64,000 nucleotides of DNA, from contig CAJZBQ010000060.1 of the NCBI GenBank assembly GCA_914767885.1, positions 434,001-498,000 on the forward strand. Reading direction: 5' to 3'. Both the position numbers and the translations under genes were made by a program. The stretch is from Blepharisma stoltei. Its lineage: Eukaryota; Ciliophora; Heterotrichea; Heterotrichida; Blepharismidae. Positions 23,141 to 33,206 of this stretch are shown here, piece by piece. How positions within the stretch are numbered: position 1 is the first letter of the stretch; every line of letters begins with the position of its first letter. The notes below the pieces were generated by a model, which had not been told where the DNA came from, did not search any database, and saw nothing but the letters and a program-made list of their open reading frames with translations.

Positions 23141-24310
23141 ATCCTCAGATGAGGTAGAATATTGCTTCGCAAGACTGATAACAGTGTTAAGATATGATAA
23201 ATCTTTCCCCCATAAGTAAGTTAAATGTCCAAAAGGCATCGTAGTGTTTAAGTACACTATAGACTTTGAGTTCAAATTTTTTCTGAGCCAGTCCCCATCT
23301 TTAGGATCAGCAAGCCTGTCATAAATCCCAAAAAACAGCGCAATAGGGCCAGGGATTTTACTGATATCATAAGTTGGAGGAAAAATGGATCCATAATGAT
23401 AAAGATTTCCAACAGAACCATAGTCATATTTTTCCATCTTACTGAAAAGATAATTGGTCATTTGCTGCCAATGCATCATATTGAAAACGCTTGTTCCACC
23501 TGGTTCATGAGAGAGTATTACAGGGAAACGCTCAGTATTATCTTCAGAGACTTTAGAATCTGAGAGAGCTTCAGCTACTCCTTCACAGACATCAGGAAGC
23601 ACGTCACAGAACACATAGTTAATCCCTGGAGCATTAGCATTTTGCAAGAAGGAGTGAATCCCTAAGACATCTAAAGTATCGAAATATGGAATTCTTTTCA
23701 AGAGGTTGAAGAAATCAATGTCAAGGTACCTGACAGTGCCAACTGGAGCTAAAGCAATAAAAATGTTGATATATTTCATAAAGCTCGGATCTTCTGCCAA
23801 ATGAGCAAACATCTGCAGCGTCCCTTGAGAGTGACCAACATATGTCAACTTCTTTTGTCCAGTTTGGTTAAGGACAAAAGGAATAACTGCTGGAATATCA
23901 TATTCTGCCATGTGCTGCCAAGTGAAATCCCAATAATCAGAATGGATCCAAGGATTCCATTTGACATGCCCTAAGCTATGGAAGCTTCCTCGAGAATTTC
24001 CAAACCAAACATCAAACCCAGCATCAGCTAGAATAAAGCCTGGAGCTGGCTCATTCATGATCCAAGTATCTGAAAGATCCAAAAGGCCATGCTGAAGAAA
24101 TGCAACAGGCTTTCCAGATGTTATTGGCTCATCAGTTTTTCCAGGTATACGGAAAAGGGTTAGGATATAACCATCAGCAGTTGTAACTTGATAGGACTGA
24201 GCTTGGTAACCATGGGCTACGCAAACTTGCATGAAATTCCTATGGACATCTGGGTCTTCTTCTTTTAAAGCCGAAACTGATGCGCAGAGCAAAAAGAGCT
24301 GAAGAAACAT
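23138..24310 (-). CDS. Secreted acid-lipase-type alpha/beta hydrolase
   Basis: 390 aa with no insert. A hydrophobic N-terminus (MFLQLFLLCASVSA) is a likely signal peptide. The N-terminal lid region has the lysosomal-acid-lipase pattern (HGYQAQSYQVTTADGYIL, then FLQHGLLDLSDTW and FGNSRG). The nucleophile is Ser in GHSQGT at residue 161. The catalytic Asp is likely in GIYDRLADP and the His in FGHLTY. Such enzymes hydrolyse sterol esters or triglycerides in lysosomes or phagosomes, or outside the cell. The length is typical for the family. The stop is TAA at 23138, inside the duplication made by the adjacent retroposon. Confidence 0.93.
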   Translation of the reverse strand: MFLQLFLLCASVSALKEEDPDVHRNFMQVCVAHGYQAQSYQVTTADGYILTLFRIPGKTDEPITSGKPVAFLQHGLLDLSDTWIMNEPAPGFILADAGFDVWFGNSRGSFHSLGHVKWNPWIHSDYWDFTWQHMAEYDIPAVIPFVLNQTGQKKLTYVGHSQGTLQMFAHLAEDPSFMKYINIFIALAPVGTVRYLDIDFFNLLKRIPYFDTLDVLGIHSFLQNANAPGINYVFCDVLPDVCEGVAEALSDSKVSEDNTERFPVILSHEPGGTSVFNMMHWQQMTNYLFSKMEKYDYGSVGNLYHYGSIFPPTYDISKIPGPIALFFGIYDRLADPKDGDWLRKNLNSKSIVYLNTTMPFGHLTYLWGKDLSYLNTVISLAKQYSTSSED

Positions 24311-24854
24311 TTTTTATTGATTTGTCGATATGATTAATCAGTATATGCAGATATATATTGATATATTTAAAGTAAAAATTCGCCATTTTACTGTTGAAAT
24401 TATATATTTAAAAAGTATTCAATAAAAATAATAACGATTTTTGATTTTATCTCGTAGCATAGCTATTTATTATATTATATTAAATTAAACTTTATATATT
24501 TATATATATATATAAAAATTCTTTGTTTTAGCCAATATAAATTAAAAGTTCTTATTAACTTATGAGAATTTTTGGTCGAATTTTATTATATATAAATAAA
24601 TGGATAGATATAAGGAAGAAATCAAAAATATGAATGAGCTACCACGCTCATAAATATTATATAAAACTCAAAATCTCTAAATAAATTGCTATATTATTTA
24701 ACCTATTGGATATATTTGGCACTCTGAGATCTAATTTTTATTTAATTATGAAAAATTGCAGAAAACAAGTTGGATTAAAGATCCTTAAAATTTGTTTTAA
24801 TATTACTAGATTTATTGATCTAACTAAGACTTGATTTAAATATTTAACATTTAA
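24311..24854. other. Intergenic region between divergent genes
   Basis: AT-rich spacer between the lipase and the plus-strand gene at 24855, with a run of TATATA near 24495-24515. It presumably holds two divergent promoters. No MITE end or RNA gene is visible. Confidence 0.5.
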
Positions 24855-25565
24855 ATGGAAGAAAGAAAAGGTTCAGGAAAAGCAAAAGGGGAAAGTGCTT
24901 TTGGAGGTGCTCAGCCATCTCTTAGCGGCCTTGTTCAAATGGGTATCGGCCACAAATCAAAAGAATACGGCAGATGGGGTCTATATTCCGCAAAAGCTGA
25001 AATAGTTCTTTATGAATTACGCCAAGCTTTATATTGGCAAACAATCGTAGAACTTTTCCTAACATTTTTATGCTTTCTGATGCTCTTGACTGGAAATGGT
25101 TTTCAGTTTATTTTCCATTTCGTTCATGGCATCAGACCCTACTTTGCTTATCTTACAATTCAAACTCTTCCAAAATCCTATAGTATCCTTGAAGGCCTCC
25201 CAGAAGATCTAAAACAAGTCAACCAAGACATTCAGACGAAACTTTTTGATGAATTTAAATATTGTTCAGCACCACTTACAAAATATTTTATTGTGTCTAT
25301 GTGTGGTTTGCTCCTAGATTTGCTAACATTGTTATACGATGTCAAAAAGATGGATGGAGATGAACTTAGTGCAGCCTTTTTCTTGTTTGCTGCCTTTATT
25401 TATGTTTCTTTTGACTTATTTTTACCTTTGTGGTATTACACTCTTAAATTCAGCTTCCCAGAGGATATTTGGGTAAATTTAACTAAGATAGCAAATGGTA
25501 CTTTTGAAGAAGCGACCGCTTACGTTAAAAACTCACTAGACCAAATGCAGCAATCACTCAAATAA
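24855..25565 (+). CDS. Predicted multi-pass membrane protein, unknown function
   Basis: 236 aa, uninterrupted, ATG to TAA. A polar Gly/Lys/Ser-rich N-terminus (about 50 residues) precedes hydrophobic segments at about 68-90 (LFLTFLCFLMLL), 140-165 (YFIVSMCGLLLDLLTLLY) and 170-195 (AAFFLFAAFIYVSFDLF). An acidic and amphipathic tail follows. I recognise no family. The start is the first ATG after an in-frame stop region. Confidence 0.75.
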   Translation: MEERKGSGKAKGESAFGGAQPSLSGLVQMGIGHKSKEYGRWGLYSAKAEIVLYELRQALYWQTIVELFLTFLCFLMLLTGNGFQFIFHFVHGIRPYFAYLTIQTLPKSYSILEGLPEDLKQVNQDIQTKLFDEFKYCSAPLTKYFIVSMCGLLLDLLTLLYDVKKMDGDELSAAFFLFAAFIYVSFDLFLPLWYYTLKFSFPEDIWVNLTKIANGTFEEATAYVKNSLDQMQQSLK

Positions 25566-26078
25566 ATCTTAAGAGAGAAATATAACTTAAATACTTAATT
25601 AATTTAAGTCTTAATTATTTTGCCATTTAATCAAATAAAAATCTGTTACAGATTTCATATAAAATGGAAGCTTAATTTGAAAGAGCAAAATTAAAAAATA
25701 TAAAAGACTAAATATATTTTTAAGAACGTATTCTAAGTATAGATCAGACCTCTTCTTTTTCTCTACGATTGAAAATTAAAAGCTTAAAAAGTCAAAAATA
25801 TTTGATAAGTTTTCTTTATACATTTTAATAGCATAATTTAATAATTTCTGAAAATCCAGTGGTAGGAATAGTTATCAACCTCGAGCTGTAATTATAATTT
25901 AAAGACACTAAACATTTATTATTCAATTATTCATTGCTGTTTTACTTATAATTAAAATTAGTGCCTTGAAATTATCCAAAGCGTAAGCTTTCATGCAATT
26001 AATTTCATGTTGGCGAGTCTTGTAACTTATCACCATTCATTACCTATATTTATGCAAGTTACTAAATAATAAAAATAA
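25566..26078. other. Intergenic spacer, nothing recognised
   Basis: 513 bp of AT-rich sequence between two plus-strand genes. I see no MITE termini, RNA genes or coding remnants. Confidence 0.5.
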
Positions 26079-26477
26079 ATGAAATACTCAAGAAGATTTA
26101 GTAAAAAAAAGAAAGCCCTAAGAAAGAGAAAAGTTTATGTACCCTATTACCAAGCATCTATAAAAGAAATTATGCATGATCTTAAAATAATTGATATAGA
26201 AAAAAACGAATTGACGCTAGTAACTCCCAAAAAAGAGCCCATAAAGCAAATTCCAAAAAAAAGTGTAATTACTGATGAAAATATTGCTATAGAAAGTTTA
26301 GTCCTTCTAACTGAATCAATTGAAAAGATTGAAGAAATCAAACCTGAGCCTCAATTAATCAACCAATATCAAACACAGCAATATTACAACTTCCAGCCAT
26401 TCTGGCAATATTATCCATATTTTCTGTACCAGAACTATGCAAACAACATTGGACAATTTGGATGATATTATAATTAA
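26079..26477 (+). CDS. Small basic protein, Tyr/Gln-rich C-terminus, unknown
   Basis: 132 aa. The N-terminus is strongly basic (KKKKALRKRK), the middle has Lys/Glu-rich stretches, and the C-terminus is aromatic and Gln-rich (YQTQQYYNFQPFWQYYPYF). The frame passes TGA at 26463 as Trp and ends at TAA. I recognise no homologue. Composition suggests a low-complexity nucleic-acid-binding or structural protein, which is speculation. Confidence 0.65.
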
Positions 26478-26697
26478 ATAGTTCAAATAATGTATAAAAA
26501 CTGAATCTTTAAAAATACAATCCTAAATTAAATATCACTTATTTCTAGAATATTCAAAAATTTTGATTTAATTTTAAAAGTAATTACGAGAAAAAATTTC
26601 TTATAAATGCCTAATACTTTAAAGAAGAGTAGTTTGGCTCAATATATGAAAGTATAAAATAAACACAATGGCAAATAAATAAAGAAAAAATAATATA

Positions 26698-29340
26698 ATG
26701 TTATGCAGGCAATTTGGGAGAAAATCTTTAGCCTTCATTATATTTTTGGCCTTAGTTACCTCATTATTTTGGATAGGCAATATATTAGCTTTTGATAGTG
26801 AAGCTGAGCAAATAGAAGAAGTCTTGGTACCAACAACGACTGCTATCACATCTAGCAATCATTCAAAAGAAATCCAAACTTCAGAAGACCAAAACTCTCC
26901 AACCATTGCTCCTGTTGCAACTTATGATGAAGCCGATCTGCTGCTTGATATTCTCCCAAGATCTAGCTTACATTACAACATATCTTGAATTAAATCTACT
27001 GAATTACAGATTGAGGCTAGCATTCCTGGAGAAGAAATTGCTTGTGTGCCGTCTACTTTTGGCTATACTAAGGAACAAGCTGAAAATCGCTATAAATACA
27101 TGGATAGGGCTTTCTCTTGTGGATCTGAAAGCGACACTGCAGTGATGATTGAAGATAACAAACTTATAGTCAATTGTCCAAGCTATACATCTCCTACAAC
27201 GTGAGCGGTAGGCAATGTCCCTTGGGAAGAGTTGTTTGGGAATGTCAGACTTGTGCCAAGGTGGAATAATTACAAAGGCCGCGAAGATATAGGAGATGCG
27301 GAATTTGGATATGTGAAATGTGGCACTGGCATTAAGCAAGCCTTTTTGCAAAATAAGTTTTCTAGGTCTGCCTCTCACAGAGCGCAATCCACAAGAGAAA
27401 TCATCTCTGATAGCCTCAATTTAAAAGAAAAGCCTAAGCCTTTAACTGTGATGGTTCTCTATTTGGATTCTGTATCTAGAAAGCACTTTTATAGAGCCTT
27501 GAGAAAAACAGCTGCGTTCTTTAACAGTTCAATCGCATCGGGAGCTTTTTCAGACGACTACGTAATTTATGATTTTTTAATTAACAACGCACATGGAGAA
27601 AATACAGCACCAAATATAACTCCTTTAACTTACGGACATTCTTTGCCAGACCATCAAAAGTTTACAAAAGGCTGGTCTGTAAGAAGAGCCCAAGAGAAAG
27701 CAAAATATGAAGAGCTGCAAAAAAGAGCTATTTGGAAGCACTATGAAAAAATGGGATTCGTCACAATGTTTGGCTTTGAAACAAAAGGGGATTATTTCGC
27801 AGAGATAACTGGGAGAAAAATTCTTTGTGATCACGTAGCCACAAGTTTTTGGCGAGGATCAACTGATATCATGGGATATAATGAGTATTCAGAAAAGCAA
27901 CGATGCATCGGCAATTATTATTCTCATCATTATATGTTCCAATATGCATGAGAGTATGTGAATAACTATAAAGGCCATAACAAGTTCAGCTATATGCACA
28001 TTTTGGCTGGGCATGAAGGGACAGGGTCAGTAATAAAGACTGTGGATGAGGACTTATTGAAATTTGTAAAGCAAATGCTGGAATTTCACAGGGATAATAA
28101 TGAGGATATTGCATTTATCGTAGGAGCAGATCATGGTTTGCATGTAGGGCCTTGAGATAAAATTGAAGAAGGGCTAATGGAGAATTTATTGCCTTTTTCA
28201 TTTTTGATTTCCAATAAAGAACTCATAGCAAAACTGGGTCCGGAAACTCATGAAATTTTGCAACACAACACAAATAGGTTAATAGGAAAATTAGACTGGC
28301 ATCTCACTTTAAAGCATTTAGCAGCAGCGCCTTATGGAAATTTAGACACAAACTCCAAGGCTTATAAAGAATGAAAAAAATCAACAAATTCTGAAAACGC
28401 TATTTCCTTGATTATGGAAAAGGTTAAAGATAGTAGGACATGTGAAGATATCCGAATAAATTTGTATTGGTGCACCTGCTTAAAGTATGAAGAATTCGAT
28501 AGATTAAGCTCAGAAGAAGAATCAGGCATCGTGCAGCGTATAGCAGAAACAGGTATTGAAGCAATTAATCGAAAAATTTCAAAAGACAAAGCTGGTGAGT
28601 ACTGTATGTCTGTTTCCCTTGCTAAGATTATCAAGACTGATCATGAAATCACTAACTCCAAAGTAAAACACTACAAAGTTGATATAAAAGTGAATGAACA
28701 CCCTGATTTTATTTTCAGAGTGATTGCTCAAGTTATGCCAAGCTCAGAAATGGTGAAGTATAAAAAGCAAGAACTCGAAAATCAAGTCTATCCAACCACT
28801 TCTTTGGAGTCATCTCAGGGAAAACTCGATTTGCAGGTTCAAAATGTAGTGAGAGTAGACAATACAAATGAAATTTGCATGGAAGTTGGAAATAGTGTTA
28901 AAGGAAAAGACAATTTTTGTGTATGTAAAGGACTAAAGGATTTCAATATACCTAAATTTCCAAATGGAAAGGTTAAAGTGTTATTAGAAAATTTTAAGAA
29001 GAAATTAAATATTTTTGTAGGGGAAGTGTCTCAAAGCTGCAAGGAAACTTGCCAAATCAATGGAAAGGTATGCGAAGAATGAGGATTATCAGTAGTTAAT
29101 AATTTCGATCTCATGAATGAGTCTTGAAGAGAAATAGGCTCAAATAGCTATTTCGTGACGATGGATAACGAAACCTTATTTTTTAAAAATTTAAGGGTGT
29201 CTGAGAGGACTTCTGGAGATATCCCCGGATTAGTAAGAAATGAGATGGACTATAAATTTGTTGAAGCAGATTGGAATAGTTTGAGCTGCAACAACCGATC
29301 TGAACATATAAGGGCGTTTTGCCCTTGCTCAAGGTTTTAA
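26698..29340 (+). CDS. DUF229/sulfatase-like type II membrane protein
   Basis: 880 aa, free of inserts and introns. It is the clearest local proof of the code: seven in-frame TGA codons (for example 26986, 27202, 27949, 28153) must be Trp, and the frame ends at TAA. A single hydrophobic segment near residues 11-30 is a signal anchor. The alkaline-phosphatase-fold core at about residues 250-560 has VLYLDSVSRKHFYRALRKT, NNAHGENTAPNITPLTYG and GADHGLHVGPWD, the metal-site pattern of DUF229 proteins. The C-terminal part is Cys-rich (SCKETCQINGKVC), resembling the Cys motif at the end of some Golgi glycosyltransferases. It probably acts on glycans in the secretory path. Substrate unknown. Confidence 0.88.
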
Positions 29341-29379
29341 TCTAGATATAAAGGGTATTTAAGTTAAAAATTATTATGT

Positions 29380-32362
29380 CTATATATTATTTAGCTGCTT
29401 AAATTTCAATTTTCTGTATGTTTCTGCTGTTGGCGACTTGAAATTATCTCTTATATATGAAGGGCATAACTGTAAAAGATACGTCATTGTGTTTTCTATT
29501 TTTTCTCTGAGCTCTAAGCCGCTGCAATCACTTCATGATTCACCCTTTTTAGGCAAATTTGCCACATCAGCAACCCTTGCAATTGCTTCTAAAAATTCCA
29601 CAAAATTCATTTCAAGGTGCTTTTTTTTATAAATTTCATCAACCTGAGTCATCATTGCTTGACTATAGCACAAATCAATTTCTCTCGTCCCAAACGTACT
29701 TTGTACCATTTGTGCATCACTGAAAATAGCCCTGAATTCTAAAAGAGCCATAAAAGGCTTTGAGCCTGGTAGCCCTTTTTTCCCGCTGTATTTACTAAAT
29801 ACAGATTCTAAAATTGGCTTGTGGACCTTGAGGGCTAAGTCAGTATCTTCGCATATATATTTTTCAAACCTTCATTTATTTGTATCATAAGTTGCCATAA
29901 CTGAAAGATGCTCATTTGCAAGCTTTTCGATAGCTTCTGCAGGATTGGCACAAATTTTGTTTCTCACATATTTATCATTTGCAATTCTAACTAGTATTTC
30001 CATGAATTCATATCTGCATAGTCCATTTCCTGAATTATAAAGTTGATCAGAACTTTGTTGGGCATTAACAGAATTTCAGTTGACACCGACATCACTCAAT
30101 GTGTAGTATTTATCAAATATGCCACATTGATTTAAAAAGTCTATAAAAGCATTAGAGCCAATAGAAAACACTTCATTCCCACAAACAGCTGACAAGAATC
30201 GATAGGTTTCTCTGAAATCTTTATAAAACTTCTTCATCTGGGTTTTCAAAAGCTCCAATGTTTCAGGATTTTTAACAAACTTGGGGATTCTCGTGTGCTT
30301 AAAATCAAATTCAAAGCCTTGGGTGTATAATTGTTCAGAGTCAAATGTATATTCTTTAAATAAGCTGATAGGAATTGACCAAACAATTCTTTGAAGCTCT
30401 TCTACTGATTCTTGTTTTGATTCTTCTATGCGTGGCTTTATAGCAAATGGCTGTTTGATATTGCATGAAGGGCCTGATGGGCTCATAGTATTGACTAATG
30501 AAATTTCATATAGCTGATTGTTTATTTGGACGCTTAACGGTAAATCCAATTCAAATGCTGGCATGTTAGTTGATAAAACTGGCCCTTGCCTATTACTGAA
30601 GAAAAAGCGAAATTCCCGTGGTGGGATAGCTCTAGCAATTTCAAATAAGCTTTCGTTAACCTTATGCATAGCTTGTGGCTTAAAGCCATCGCATTCTAAA
30701 TGAATGAAAATTTCTTTGCAGTTTGGATCTTCGCTATTCCAAATAAATTTAAAGTCAACCCATTCTTCACATATCCAGCAATTTGTTCCGAATAATTTGC
30801 TTTTATGCTTAAATGAATCATTGATCCTCCTGAAGCCATGGGTCTTTGAAATTCTATCAGAACTGTCTGTTAGAATTATAAATCCTTTGGCATCAATCGA
30901 GCAAGAATTCCCAAGCATGTGGATTCCAAGAAGTGTATGGTTCTGGCTGAGGCCTACAGATATGGCTTGGCATTCTTGAGGAGTGAATAAGTTATATGAA
31001 AAATCCAGATGAATAAGACTAGTGTTTGTCTTAAGAAAATCACTTATTATTTTTGCTGTTTCTAAATTAGAACTTTTGCCAAGGGAGTTTCAGGACAGAT
31101 CTAATTGAAGTAAAGACTCATTTTGAGAGAGACCAGAAAAGATTTCATGACCACCTTTAGGTTTTATGTTGTTCCAATGAAGATCTAGATGTTTGAGGGA
31201 CTGATTTTCGATAAGCAAATCTTTAAGATCCTTTGCAGATTCATCCCCAATGCTATTTCTGGCTAGATTTAATTTTATGAGAGTTTTATTGTCACATAGA
31301 CATTGGCAAAGCTTTTCTATGCCTTTCTTTCCTAATTTTGTGTTTTCTAGCTCAAGGTGGCTTAAAATTGAATATTCCTCATTAAGCAGTTTCACAATTG
31401 AATTTATAGTATCAACTCCTAAGGAATTAGGGCTATCCTACCATAAGTAGGCAAACTCACTAACCATCGCCCCTCCTTCTTCCAAAAAATCGGCTGTTGG
31501 ATTTCCGGCTTGGCGCTTCGATGGCCCCGATGAAAAAGACCATGCAGTAGGCAGAATCTGTCTAGCCCATCTGTCAAAGATTCGGAGGAGAACCAAATTC
31601 CCTTTTTAGGCATAGCTTTCCCAACCCTGAAGGCTTACTTGAAAAGTAACAATGGAACTATTTTAGCCTCATCAGGATGGGCATACCTGCTCAATAGGGA
31701 GTCCGCCTTGGAAACCAATTTCCATTAATATCACTTTTATTTCTTTTTTCAACACTTAAGGAATTATCAGAAAGCACAATCTTTTTAGTTCTTTTTTTCT
31801 CTAATTTTGAAACAATTCTACTGCTTGCCATCCCTGAAAGTCTATTTTCTTTAAGGTTCAAAAATTTTATTTCTTCCAATTTGCTAATGCCTTCTGAAAA
31901 TGCGTTAGCATAATTGTCACCCATGCTGAAATTATGAATATCAATGGAATCGCTCGGTCCTTTTGCTTTTACAAGCCCAAAAGGAATAGGATTCAACATT
32001 CCTTTATCTATTTCATTTAGATATGCAAATTCAGGAGTTTCTGAAATGAGCTTGTAGTGCTTATTATGAGTTATTGTATTTAAGTTTCTGTAATTGTCGA
32101 AGTATTCTAATCTTGCATGATGGCCCACTCTGATCGTAGAATATTCTAAGGATTCTGCTCTAATATGGCTACTTGGAGTCATTATATGTCTGGCTTGTCT
32201 TGGAGACCATTTATTAGCAGATGACTGAGGTCGAGATATTTGTGATATTTGTTTCTTATTGAAGTCTACAGGAGTCAGTCCTGCAATTCTGATTTTTCTT
32301 TCTATCAAAGGAAGTTTCCTTTTGTCAAAAATGTCTGTCATATTCATTATTATCAAAATCAT
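29380..32362 (-). CDS. Leucine-rich-repeat protein with large C-terminal region
   Basis: After removal of the 337-bp insert at 31413-31749 the frame is 882 codons (881 aa if the first ATG is used; ATGs at 32347 or 32341 are also possible). The N-terminal about 200 residues are Ser/Lys-rich. RNase-inhibitor-type LRRs follow (LKFLNLKEN-like units, LIKLNLARNSIGDES, LKHLDLHWNNIKPKG, LLQLDLSWNSLG, LIHLDFSYNLF). The remaining about 500 residues are unfamiliar, ending in a conserved-looking helical block (MQVDEIYKKKHLEMNFVEFL-like). TGA is read as Trp at several points, for example 29533 and near 31090. Many ciliate LRR proteins of this kind are cilia-associated. Function is not assigned. Confidence 0.85.
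31413..31749 (-). mobile_element. SINE-like retroposon insertion in LRR gene, 337 bp
   Basis: The head AAATAAAAGTGATATTAATG reads leftward from about 31745, as in the copies at 2229 and 12609. The duplication is CAACTCCTAAGGAATTA (left) against CAACACTTAAGGAATTA (right). It includes an aligned TA. Removal joins ...SDNSLSV-DTINSIV.... An internal segment shares AAAAAGACCATG and CATCAGGATGGG with the copy at 12193-12611. Confidence 0.82.
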
Positions 32363-32648
32363 GACTCGCTTCCAATATGTTACAAAATGGCTTAACTGGT
32401 TGCAAGAAATAAATACGAAGTGTGTTGATAATTTTTTGAAAAGATAAATCCCTTATTTAATAAATTACAGAATAAGAAGAATAGAAATTCCGTAACCGCT
32501 TGGATCCCATAAAGGCCTATATTTCCAAAAACATTGATATCAAAATAAAAGTCTCATTAAACTTACAATTAATGAAATTAATACTAGATTTTCAATATAT
32601 TTCTTTTCATTTTTCATAAAGAATCTATAATAATTTTCATTCTGTGCC

Positions 32649-33047
32649 TTACTTAATAAGACTAGGCCATATTACAAACAATAAAATATTTTTTGTAGCC
32701 GATGATGAAATAATCAAATTTATTAGTTTTGATGAGTGTATTGATCTGTTTTTCTCCATTACGGTTAAATTACATTTGCATCATATATCTTCTTTCAAAG
32801 CTTTGAGTGGAGGGCTCGGCTTCTTAAAAATTTCTTCGTCATCTATTAATTTCCAATCAATACCTATATCATAAGCACTTATTATGATTGCTTTCTTCGT
32901 ATGACAATCAAATTTCTCATTTTATTTTTTTATATCATTGCTCAGCTCATTAGATTCTCACATCAAATTAATTTCATTTATTCTTTTATTCGCCCTTATT
33001 TTCAGCTTATTTTTCCTGGCTCTCCGAAAATGTGCTAAATCTGCCAT
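32649..33047 (-). pseudogene. Small coding region with one in-frame TAA
   Basis: From ATG at 33047 a 133-codon frame runs to TAA at 32649, broken only by TAA at 32922-32924. Both halves look coding: the start is MADLAHFRRARKNKLKIR, and the downstream half has ISAYDIGIDWKLIDDEE and a TGA-encoded Trp in KEDIWCKCNL. No GT-AG intron or IES boundary that removes the TAA was found. It may be a young pseudogene, a sequence error, or two units. Family not recognised. Confidence 0.5.
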
Positions 33048-33206
33048 ACAAACTCATAAACCGCCCTATTCATTTCACATTTTTTTTAGTTTTACAATAC
33101 ATATTTCACACGAAATCTATTAAATGTCCTAAACAGTATCAAATCCCTTTACTTTATAAATAACGTATTTATCATCTCTGATTATTTCATTCGTTTATAA
33201 CGAAGC

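Noticed and set aside
26698-29340. Reading the sulfatase-like region as several short broken genes ending at TGA
   Set aside because: All pieces are in one frame, and the residues on both sides of each TGA form one conserved domain. TGA as Trp explains every break.
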